A stretch of DNA of 64,000 nt from Colocasia esculenta (Eukaryota > Streptophyta > Magnoliopsida > Alismatales > Araceae). The DNA is taken from contig CM024758.1 of NCBI GenBank assembly GCA_014218235.1, forward strand, positions 75,216,206 through 75,280,205, written 5' to 3'. Made by a program: the position numbers and the translations under genes. Below, one piece after another: positions 55,136-64,000 of the stretch; the first letter of the stretch is position 1; each line of letters opens with the position of its first letter. A model generated the notes under the pieces. The model did not search any database. It was not told the origin of the DNA and saw only the letters and a list, made by a program, of their open reading frames with translations.

Positions 55136-56711
55136 TTCTTGCTTGCAATTGAAGAAGACCCACTAGCTCTAATTTCCCAAGTTGAACCAAAGTCAATTGA
55201 TGAAGCTTTATCAAGCTCTGATTGGATAAATGCCATGCATGATGAACTTCATCAATTTGAAAGAAACCAAGTGTGGGAATCAGTACCTAGACCTAGTGAC
55301 CAAACAGTTATTGGCACTAGATGGGTCTTCAGAAATAAACTAAATGAATCTGGTCATGTCATAAGAAATAAAGCTAGGCTAGATGCAAAGGGGTACAATC
55401 AAGAGTTTGGAATTGATTTTGAAGAGTCATATGCCCCTGTAGCTAGACTAGAAGCAGTTAGAATCTTTCTTGCTTTTGCATCCTCCATGAAATTCAAAGT
55501 TTATCAAATGGAGGTTAAAAGTGCATTTTTAAATGGATATATCAAGAAAATGTTTTTGTTGAACAACCTCCTAGATTTGAAAATGAAAAACATCATAACC
55601 ATGTTTTCAAGCTTCATAAGGCTTTATATGGTCTTAAACAAGCTCCAAGAGCTTGGTATGACCGTTTGAGTTCCTTTTTGCTTGAAAAAGGATACTCTAG
55701 AAACTGTTGATCAAACTTTGTTCACAAAAATAGTAATAATCAAATAATTGTTGTCCAAATTTATGTTGATGACATAATATTTGGATCAACCCATAAAGGC
55801 CTGTGTAATGAATTTTCCAATCAATGAAAAATGAATTTGAAATGAGTTTAATGGGAGATCTAAAATTTTTCTTGGGATTGCAGATTAACCATACTCACGA
55901 GGGGATCTTCATTAGTCAAACCAAGTATGTCAAAGAACTTCTGAAAAGGTTTGACTTTCAAAACCTCAAGAATTCAAACACACCAATTGCTATTAATGCT
56001 AAGCTAGAAGAAGACTCAAATGGTAAGTCAGTAGACCAAAAGACCTACAGAGGTATGATTGGTTCTTTACTTTATCTTACAACTTCTAGACCTGATATTC
56101 AGTTTAGTGTGTGTTTGTGTGCTATATTTCAATCAAATCCTAAAGAAAGTCACATGCTAGCTGTTAAAAGAATTTTCAAATATCTTGTTGGAACATGTGA
56201 TTTAGGAATTTGGTATCCTGCCAACTGCAAGTTAGATTTGATTGCCTATTGTGATGCTACTATGCTGGTTGTAAATTAGATAGAAAAAGCACAAGTGGCT
56301 TGTGTTTGTACTTAGGTGGGTGCCTAATCTCTTGGGCTTCTAAGAAGCAACATTCAGTTGCTCTGTCCACTGTAGAGGCTGAGTATGTTGCAGCAGGTAG
56401 GTGTGGAACCCAAATTCTTTGGGTGAAACATCAACTTCTTGATTACAACCAAGAGTTAGGTTGTGTTCCCATCCTTTGCTAACACAAGTGCAATAAATCT
56501 GTCTAAAAATCCCATTCAGCATTCCAGAACCAAGCATATTGAAATTAGGCATCATTTCTTGAGAGATGAGGTAGCAAAGAAATCTTTTGAACTCCATTTC
56601 ATAGAAACTGAAAGGCAATTGTTGACATTTTCACAAAACCCCTTCCTGACATAGATTCTCATCCTTAAGGAGAGAACTTGGTCTTTGTAAATGTCCATTG
56701 GGATTGGGTTG
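55136..56711 (+). pseudogene. pol: C3 reverse transcriptase and RNase H (frameshifted)
   Basis: RT: SSDWINAMHDELHQFERNQV, IGTRWVFRNKLNESG, ESYAPVARLEAVRIF, MEVKSAFLNGYIK, a frame change, then the active-site block YVDDIIFGS (about 55763), LMGDLKFFLGLQI and RGMIGSLLYLTTSRPDIQF. RNase H: STVEAEYVAAGRCGTQILWV, NPIQHSRTKHIEIRHHFLRD and RRELGLCKCPLGL, ending about 56711. Frame breaks near 55545, 55705, 55820, 56260, 56480 and 56620. Confidence 0.9.
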
Positions 56712-58360
56712 AGTGTTAGGCATTTCCTGAGGGGGAGTTCATTGCATCATCATACTCATTTGCTTCCTTGATTCATCATATCTCTCTCCACTTCACCTCT
56801 AATTCTTTTGGTCAATGAACATTTCACCTCACATTGTGTAGAACTTCTTGGTATATCAAATGGTGATTTGAAGAAGGACAAGTTCTGCTTGTCTGGACAC
56901 TTTCACTATGCGAGAGTATATGTCTCTGCCAAGTACGAAGAAATGAATATGCAATTGTTGAGGGGGAGCTTTTGTTGTTCAAAGAGAATTATTTCTGATT
57001 TCAAAAACTTGTATATCTCTATTATGATGAAAAATGGTTGAAATCCTCATCTCAGGGGAGCTAGAAAATTCACAAGTCATACATTTTGAAAAATTCAAAA
57101 CTTCTCTTGCATTACATCAATTTCCATGCATGATGTCCTCATTCAGGTGTCTAGAGTCTCAAAATGATCCTTGAGTGATCTTTATATTCATTTATCAACT
57201 CTCACCTATATTCTTCAAATAATAGAAATTCAGATTTCTTTCAAAGACTGAAGGATAATGTGTGCATTGAATCTAAACATATTTTGTTTGCAATTGATGT
57301 TGGATATAGATGATATCATTTTTGTCAAAAATCTCCAAAATTTGTCAATTCAATAGAGCAATGGCACATGTGCTGAGAAACTGCACACCTTCACAATGAA
57401 TGAAGTGCCATGTATGTCATGAGGCACTAATGCTATCTCTATTCAAAGGGGATTAAAAATAAAAATAATAATAATGAAAAGAAAATAAATATGTTCTATT
57501 CCTTTTTGGTGATGACTGAGTAACTGGAAATATTGACGTCTAAAAAACGGATATTTTCATGTTAAAGGTCATCATTTACCCCTTTGAGACTTGATAATGG
57601 ATAAATCTTTAGTATCCAAGGACTATAGTGTGCGAAAAGCATTAGTTCTTCAGTGAACAAGATATATCTCATTTGATAGTTTGTTTCAAAAACAAAATGT
57701 GTATATCTTTGGTGAATTGTTTTAAAAGAATCGCTCATGTCCATCATCAAGTTGTTCTTAAACATTGTTTACTTTCAACACACTTGATTTCAATCTAAAA
57801 GATTTTTTTTTATTTCTTTGGACTTGAAGAATATGGAAGTGTGTAGTTGATTTATTAAATGTATTATATCCCTCAAATCATCATTTTAATGACTCAAGTC
57901 ACTGAATGTTTATATCATGTTTGATATTGTGTAAAACTTGAATTGTGTTGAATTTTTTTTCAAAAATAACAAATGAATTTTTTAGTCTATTAAATATCCT
58001 TGAAATGATCATTCCATCCATTATTATCATTGTAAAGTTATCCCAAAAGCTCTCAATTTTTTTCAAAACTCAAATAAAATTTTCATCAGGCCAGGTCGAC
58101 ACTACTCCATCTAGTGTCGACACTGACCCCCCCTGCCAGACTCAATTAACTGTGGGCGCCGGTTAAGCGCGAGTTGTTCCTGCGGGGTAGCACACCAAAA
58201 CCCCCTTTTCTTCTCCAGGTCGACCCGACGGTCGTCATTCTCCTGGTTTCCGGCAGGCGTTTTGAACCCTTTCCATCTCTTCTCGCCTACATCTGATCTC
58301 CATCCATCTTCTCTCATTCCTCTCTCTCCATCATCCCCGATCCCACTCTATATTGCATCC
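56712..58360 (+). other. C3 spacer and leader between pol and extra ORF
   Basis: 1.65 kb without a conserved ORF. It has polypurine tracts AGGGGGAG at about 56730 and 56962, an AT-rich middle, then GTCGAC motifs at about 58094, 58112 and 58217 just before the extra ORF. This is much longer than C1's 390-base leader. Confidence 0.6.
58090..58225 (+). repeat. Internal GTCGAC motif cluster 2 in C3 (before extra ORF)
   Basis: CCAGGTCGACACTACTCC, then AGTGTCGACACTGACC, then CCAGGTCGACCC, about 140-270 bases ahead of ATG 58361. The first two form a ~20-bp pair like those of the LTR. This suggests the leader carries an LTR-type control element. Confidence 0.8.
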
Positions 58361-60330
58361 ATGGCACCAAAGAAGCCCCCCGCCGTGGAGCAAGATCAAG
58401 GGCCACGGCAAGGCCCATTCCGACGGATGATGATCCTCCCACTGAGAGGAGAACCAAGCGTCGTCATGATCCTACAGAGCAGCCAGGATCTTCATCAGCT
58501 AAGAGAGGTAGGGCATCCTCTTCCGGTCAAGGGTCTGCTTACCCTAGGAGGAAAACCCTGGATTCTTCTCCTGAAGTTTCTGAGAAGTCCACATCCTCAT
58601 CCTCATCATCCTCCTCAGAGTCTTCCCAACCCTCTAAGAGCACTCCCTCCAAACCCCCTAGTGCTGGGAAGACAATCTTGAAACCTAGAGCAGTGGAGTT
58701 AGAAGACAGTGAACTCATTGCTGCATTTCCCGAAGTCTTGGACTTTTTCAAATTCCAGTCTTGGCAGTCTTTCATATCAGAATTTCGTATCATTTCCCTA
58801 GACTTGTCCAAGAATTCTATCAGAATTTGGAATGTACAGATGAAGGGTACATGTCAAAGGTTAAGGGAATTGTCATAGACATGCCAACAGCATTAGCAGC
58901 CACTATTTCAAGATTCCTGATGAAGTAGAAGACTACCATCACGTTGAATTCAACCTTCATGAAGCCTATTTCATAATGACTGGTTTGCCTGTAGATGAGA
59001 CTGATATTAAGCAAACCCATGTCACAAAATTCATACCAACACCTTTCCCCCTGTGTTGAGGCTTACTCATCACATGCTCACTACCATCATCACACCTCAA
59101 GGTGGTGGGAGAGATAGGCTGACAGACATCCAGAGATTTGTCCTTTTCTTATGAGGAAGAACCTCAAGATAAACCTTCATGTAATCATGTACCAATTATC
59201 TCTGAGACCACCAGGGGCAGACTTGCATAGATCACTTCCCTATGCAGCCCATCTAACTGCAGTTTCAAGCACTTTGGTGTGCCTCTTGACAATGAGAAAT
59301 CTGAGAAGATTCCTAAGTCCAATATCTATTGCTTTAAGCATGTTCAAAATTATGGGCTTTAGTATTGTTGGTGATCAGGTAAGGAGAGGGCCAGCTACAG
59401 TAGAGGCCCCTGTGGCTCAGGAGGATCAGCCTCCAATTCAAGAGGAACAACCTCCAGTTCCAGAGGAACAACCTCTAGCTCCTGAGGATCAGCCTCAAGT
59501 TCATGAGGACCAGCCTCACATAAATGAGGATCAACCTCATGTGGAAGATGAAGTTGAGGAACCTTTCATTGCCCCTCACTCTCCTCCCTCAACCTCAGCC
59601 CTCCTCCTCCATGAACCTTGAACCTGACATCCCATCATTTTCTCCACCACCTCCAGCTCAGCATCCTCCTCCTTTGGTGGACCTTCTATTCCACCAGAGT
59701 TGTTCACCTTCTTAAATGACAAGTTTGATACCTTGAACACACTATTCAGACCATGTCAGCAAATTTTGAATTAAGGATTCAAAGATTGGAGAACACAGTA
59801 TCTGCTAAATTCTTTGAGCAAAGGCAGCCTCAGACTATGCTGCCGAAAGGTTCAACAGATTGATTGGGACAATGGCAGATGCTTCGATTGAGCTGAAGGA
59901 GCACCAACAAACACTGGAAACTGTTCTTCAGGAATTTTGGCAAATTCCCAAGCTGATATTCAACACCAAGCAGACACTATCTGAGATAAGCAAAACAAGA
60001 CTATCATTTGCACATCTAGTGGATGACTTGGAGAACATGAAGAATCTCTCTGCTCACATAGATGAAGAAATGTCTGCACTCAAGCAAGAATTCAAAGTAT
60101 TGAATAGGCTTGGTTGGTCAACTGGTTCATCTTCCTCTTCACAGCCAAGGCCAAATGAGTTCAGTTCACTTCAAGCTTCAATGTCAGAAAATTCAGAGAG
60201 AATGGAGAATCTTTTGCACACCAGACTCTCAACTATCCAAGCCCAAATGAAGTCTAGTCTAACTTCAATGCAAAAGAGGCTAACGAATATTGAGACTATT
60301 TTGTTACCCATTCCTCCTCCTCCTCAGTAA
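58361..60330 (+). pseudogene. C3 extra 3' ORF (frameshifted)
   Basis: ATG 58361 (MAPKKPPAVEQDQG). Ser/Pro-rich N-terminus, then LEDSELIAAFPEVLDFFKFQ, and a stretch with LRPPGADLHRSLPYAAHLTA followed in another frame by HFGVPLDNEKSEKIPKSN. That parallels SLPYAHLLTKIFKHFGVDL in C1, so it is the same domain. A Pro/Glu repeat (about 59390-59560) follows, then a predicted coiled coil to the TAA (LKEHQQTLETVLQEF, NSERMENLLHTRLSTIQAQM). The C-terminus is a coiled coil, not C1's long C-terminal domain, so the two lineages differ there. Function unknown. Confidence 0.75.
59395..59560 (+). repeat. C3 7-residue EDQP repeat
   Basis: About seven ~21-bp units encoding variants of PPVPEEQ or PQVHEDQ (core E-D/E-Q-P), inside the extra ORF. 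A short coding minisatellite. Confidence 0.88.
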
Positions 60331-60650
60331 TGTAACTTCTTTTGCTAATGTCCAAGGGGGAGAAGTTTGTTTGAAATTGTAATGTTCACATCTTGAATGA
60401 AATGAAATTAATAGAAATTTCTATTCCTATCTATGTGCCCTGAATGTGATTGCAAATCTTTTGAATGAATTTGAATGTGATGAATACTTGTCAAGCTGCT
60501 TGACCTGTGTATTTCAAATGTGTACAAATCTGAATGTCACTAAAAATGTTCAAGGTACTTGACAAGTACAAATAAAAGAGAATGAAAATGCTTGAAATCA
60601 CATCTCATTGAAATCTTCCAATTCCAAATGAACTTAATGTTGCCATCATC

Positions 60651-60663
60651 AAAAAGGGGGAGA
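60651..60663 (+). other. C3 polypurine tract
   Basis: AAAAAGGGGGAGA abutting the 3' LTR. Another AAGGGGGAGAAG lies at about 60353. Confidence 0.92.
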
Positions 60664-62317
60664 TGTTGGGTTGAGTGTGAATATAATTCATTTCTCCTCA
60701 CATTTTGATGATGACAAGTTGTGATTTTAATGCATAACCATTGGAACATGTAAAATACATCATCTGAAATTAAAATATTCAAAAGCATGTTTCCAAGCAC
60801 ATTTATCATTATATTCATGATAATATATTTATCTAATGATTTATGTGTTTATTTTCTCAGGAACAAACATTTTCTGCAAAGGTAGTGTCGACACAACCAT
60901 CCCTGGTGTCGACACAATGGTTCAGAACAAAGGCAAAAATGTGAAGAAAAGTCCATCTCAGGTCGACATGAGTCCAGAGCAGGTCGACACTAGAGATAGA
61001 TTCTAGAGAAATATGAGAACAGATTGCCATCTCAGGTCCACCAAATCAGGCAGTGTCGACACTAGATAGCCTTCCCAGAAGGCCAGTTTTGCTGTCTGGG
61101 ACAGCAGGTCGACACCACCTCATCTCAGGTCGACACTAGAGACCTCTTCCAGGGAACTGTTTTGCCAGTCTGGGACAGTGTGTCGACACACCTCAAGGGC
61201 AGGTCGACACACTCCGGAATCTTTGTGACTTAAATTTCCTCCTGGACACGTGGCACCCTAGGGAGATGTCAAATCAACATTGGATCATTTGCCCACGTAC
61301 CCCAAGGGTATCTTTTGGATATTTAGGGTATAAATACCGTCCTTAAGGGCACTCATCAAAATAGAATCTCTTTAGAGCCTCCAGAAACCTGCAAGCGGCG
61401 GCAAGAGAGTCTCACCTCCCTGTTTTGCTCTCTCTTGTGCTTCCACACCTCAATTCACCCTTCTCCAAGCACAAGGATCGAAGTTTGATCAACATGAAGC
61501 ACTAGGATCAACTTCAAAGGAGCAGATCAAGTAGAAGCCAGCATTTGCGAAGCTCTTAAGGAAGATCCCACCATCAAAGTTGCAGAGCATCGACCAAGGG
61601 ACTTCAAGTGATCAAGATTCTTCCAATTCGGCCTCTACAAGGGAGTTTTCTTGAAGAACAAGAATTGTCAACCTCGAGTCTTAAGTCTTTCTTGTTTCTT
61701 CTTGGCTATTCTAGAAATTGTGCATAATATGTTGCACCAACTTTCTTGAATTGGCCTTAATAGATCAGATCATTACTAGAGGATCTGGATCTTGTTGTTT
61801 TTGTTCTAGCAAGTGGTTGTGAGCCTGTGTGCTTAGGTTTTTGAGTCGTCGCACTCAAGTTGGGTTGTTGAGCAGTCTTGCTCAGAGTCTAGAGTAGTCT
61901 TGCTCTAGGTAGTGTGTGAGTTGTCTAACTCATTTGTGGAGTTGTCAGGCTCCAGTGTGGGTTGTGTAAGCCAGGTTGTTTAGTGGATTCTCACTGTGTG
62001 TGAGGGGTGGATGTAGGAGTTACATGGTGTGATCTCCGAACCACCTAAAAATCTCTGTGCATTGGTCTGTTTGTGGTTTGATTTTTCTCTTCGTTAGATG
62101 AATGCATAGGAACATTTGAATCCATATAATCAACTTGTTTACTCACTCAAATTGCTTAACTTACTTAATTCTCTTCAGATCTGTGAAATTTACTTTCAAT
62201 CTAACTCTGATTCAAAGGACTTTCAAAATTGGTTTTAGCTTCCGCATTAGTTGGCATAGATCTATTCAACCCCCCCCCCCCTTCTAGATCTTGTCCACAT
62301 CTTTTATCGATCCTTCA
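60664..62317 (+). repeat. C3 3' LTR
   Basis: 1,654 bp copy of 49614-51256. Motif array, CACGTGGC, TATAAATA (61329) and the GTCT hairpins are kept. Ends CCTTCA before ATTTA (62318-62322). Confidence 0.94.
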
Positions 62318-62322
62318 ATTTA
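62318..62322. repeat. Target site duplication of C3 (ATTTA), right copy
   Basis: ATTTA follows the 3' LTR and matches 49609-49613; D resumes after it. Confidence 0.92.
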
Positions 62323-62414
62323 TTCTTGTCCAATGGTTTGATGTGTAGTACTCGCTCTGTACCTGTTTACTTGCAACTGCCTCACGTTCCGATATTCCGC
62401 GTCAGGGTGTGACA

Positions 62415-62419
62415 CATCT
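62415..62419. repeat. Target site duplication of D (CATCT), right copy
   Basis: CATCT follows the D end GTGTGACA; LTR C resumes with GGTGCCGCC. Confidence 0.92.
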
Positions 62420-62464
62420 GGTGCCGCCAATAAGTGGTTGGCATCCACACATGGTGCCGCCCAC

Positions 62465-62504
62465 AGAGGGGTTGGCGTCCATCGATCTGGACGCCAACTC
62501 CTCT
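62465..62504. other. G2 LTR long stem-loop (LTR C)
   Basis: Same 17-base arms and TCGATC loop as 41749-41788. Confidence 0.85.
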
Positions 62505-63313
62505 GGCCAGGTCAGCGGCAGGCATGATGCCGCCAACTGGGATTTCGGCCAGAGCAGATGCGTACGTTAAAATAAATATACAATTACATCACAACTAACT
62601 AATGTGCACTGAAGTAAATAAACATACATTCACCATATAAACTACATGCGTTACACACTATTTATTTAAATATATTTGTACTAATCTTATTTAAAGATAA
62701 TATGCATGAAATAACATACATATATATATATATACATACACAACATAATTACATGAATTATGCATGAATTTAAACAAATATAACATACTTATAATATTTT
62801 GATACATATACACTATGCACAGTATTATTTAGTACCATATACACTATAAACAATTTAACATACCCAGATAAATAATTATCATTTGCACAAGGTGAACATA
62901 TATATATATATATATATATATGGATCATAGTTACATATAATATACATGGAATAACTAAATACAATATGCATGAACATATAAATACAATATGCACCTCAAC
63001 AATTAGATAATGCATGCACATTTAAACATATTACATGCACAGACTTAAAGTCATATATACCTACAAATGTATATCAATATTTACATATTATAATCATAAC
63101 ATTGTTTAAATTCAATATACATAGGATTTAAGTAAATACCATATGTACAAAATTAGTTAAGCACTATATTCACAAAAGTATTATATATACTACACATGCA
63201 CACGAGTAATTAAATAATTATAACATGCACGAATTTAATACACACCATATATGCAAAAACAAGTAAACATCACATACAAAGAATATAATTGAATAAAATT
63301 CAGGGGTCTCACA

Positions 63314-64000
63314 TTGAGAACAAGCCATTAATTGTAAAGATTGAACTAATGAAATTAAGTCGTTATGTTGCGAAAATTAATCTAGATCATGTCCCCTGCC
63401 TTGTTCTCTATCATCATTGGCATGATCTTTAGTGCTTATTATCTATTGCTTGGAAAATCATGTTGGCCATAAATGAATGAATGGAATTACTAGAAACTGT
63501 TGGAACTTCAGTTCACAACTATGTCTGTGCAAATAGGGCCCAGTCTGGTCCTGGGAGGAGCACCCGAAATGCTTATAATCGCGAGAGTATATGATCCATT
63601 GAGGTGTCTAGTAATCGCCTATTTTAATGCAATATTGATCTAGGTAATTTCCATATTGTTATTGATTGATTGATTGATTGAACTGTTATATGTGAAATGG
63701 CCAAATCTATTGTACATGTCATCGTTAATGAACCCTATATGTCATTGTCCATTGGAATTCTACGGAATTCAACTTGAGATATCTATTGCACATGCTACAT
63801 GTTATTGAATCTCTCCTATTCATAAATGATTGTACTATCCTTCTACTCATTGTTAATCGTTCTGTCTCACATGAGAACTGTCATGGAAATTGTCACTGAA
63901 CCATCTTTGTACATGTTGTAGTTTGAAATTGTCACTATCGTTATCGTCATGAGTATTACATGATAGTACCTTACCTGTTAATGTGTTAATTACGTAAAGC
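63314..64000 (+). repeat. D-type LTR segment, right part (off right edge)
   Basis: Sequence after G2 resembles D: GGGCCCAGTCTGGTCCTGG and GAGCACCCGAAATGC at about 63537-63580 parallel D's 48964-49015 (TCTGGTCCTGGATGAGCGCC). It may be the other half of D' (31025-32119), separated by G2 and its inserts. No coding seen. A short (ATTG)n run lies near 63660. Confidence 0.55.

Larger units (their letters stand above)
49614..62317 (+). mobile_element. C3: SIRE-type Ty1/copia retrotransposon with GTCGAC motifs
   Basis: 12.7 kb element with LTRs 49614-51256 and 60664-62317 (TGTTGGG...CCTTCA), primer site, gag, PR, INT, RT, RNase H, leader, extra ORF and polypurine tract. Flanked by ATTTA. LTR copies differ at a modest number of sites, so it is older than C1. 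Coding is broken by many single-base indels. It differs from C1 and C2 in LTR sequence and in its palindromic GTCGACAC motif, which also appears inside the element. Confidence 0.94.
46788..62414 (+). mobile_element. D: gypsy-type solo LTR, split by C3
   Basis: TGTAGCAACC...GTGTGACA with a perfect CATCT duplication and about 2.92 kb of its own sequence (46788-49613 and 62323-62414). It has no coding, primer site or polypurine tract, so it is best read as a solo LTR left by LTR-LTR recombination. It carries a TCGCGA-rich palindromic zone at 47895-48125. The orientation comes from similarity to D' and the 63314-64000 segment. Confidence 0.75.
32120..63313 (-). mobile_element. G2: non-autonomous gypsy-type tandem (internal-LTR-internal-LTR)
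   Basis: Minus-strand family with LTRs starting TGTGAGACCC and ending GGTCGTTACA, each preceded by a primer site on the inner side. Layout: internal 1 (32120-32745), LTR B (32746-42619, holding C2), internal 2 (42620-43253), LTR C (43254-63313, holding D and C3). Each internal region is only about 0.63 kb and encodes a mini-gag; no pol is present. The tandem arrangement can arise by unequal recombination between LTRs. The expected third LTR left of internal 1 is missing; the join at ~32120 is abrupt. It resembles the class called TR-GAG (terminal repeats plus gag only). Confidence 0.8.
43254..63313 (-). repeat. G2 LTR C (split by D and C3)
   Basis: Segments 43254-46787 and 62420-63313, about 4.43 kb without inserts. 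Plus-strand ends TGTAACGACC and GGTCTCACA. Collinear with LTR B but with an extra ~430 bases including a 105-bp tandem duplication (45841-46048). No gene is supported in it. Sequence right of 63313 is not G2. Confidence 0.88.

Overview
This is plant nuclear DNA built almost entirely from nested LTR retrotransposons. The evidence is SIRE-type Ty1/copia elements with long LTRs and an extra 3' ORF, chromovirus (Tekay-like) Ty3/gypsy elements, initiator-Met-tRNA primer sites, and a plant L1-type LINE scrap. I see no host gene, tRNA, rRNA or CRISPR. The species cannot be named from the sequence. A run of 100 N at 25059-25158 is an assembly gap.

LEFT BLOCK (1-25058). G0, a plus-strand gypsy element, contributes the right part of its LTR (22912-24495), a primer site and the start of gag before the gap. 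G1, a minus-strand Tekay-like gypsy element with ~3.2 kb LTRs, sits in G0's LTR; its 3' LTR runs off the left edge. Its gag, protease, RT, RNase H, integrase and chromodomain can all be read but carry frameshifts and stops. C1 (2485-15333), a very young 12.8 kb SIRE-type copia element, is inserted in G1's integrase with target duplication CGATC.

MIDDLE (25159-32119). After the gap come a minus-strand LINE RT fragment, the decayed 3' half of a SIRE-type element (C4: RT, RNase H and extra ORF), and the left part of another gypsy-type LTR (D').

RIGHT BLOCK (32120-64000). G2 is a minus-strand, non-autonomous gypsy-type family arranged as internal-LTR-internal-LTR. Its ~0.63 kb internal region encodes only a mini-gag with zinc knuckles, and its LTRs are ~4-4.4 kb. 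C2 (32800-38683), a SIRE-like element with gag but no pol, is inserted in LTR B (duplication CAAAG). D, a ~2.9 kb apparent solo LTR, is inserted in LTR C (duplication CATCT). C3 (49614-62317), a 12.7 kb SIRE-type element, is inserted in D (duplication ATTTA). The last 687 bases look like the right-hand part of a D-type LTR and may be the other half of D'.

How it works together: these are genomic parasites. In an intact element gag packages RNA, PR/RT/RNase H/INT copy and insert it, and the LTRs supply promoter and terminator. Most reading frames here are broken. The non-coding parts are the most notable. Each family has its own CG-centred motif array in the LTR (AACGACTT in C1, AACGATTT/ATCGATTT in C2, GTCGAC in C3). 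The copia LTRs have hairpin arrays in the transcribed part, with a repeated GTCT loop in C3. The gypsy LTRs have long stem-loops with pair-preserving changes, and G0 has a G-box cluster. Divergences and motif counts are by eye.
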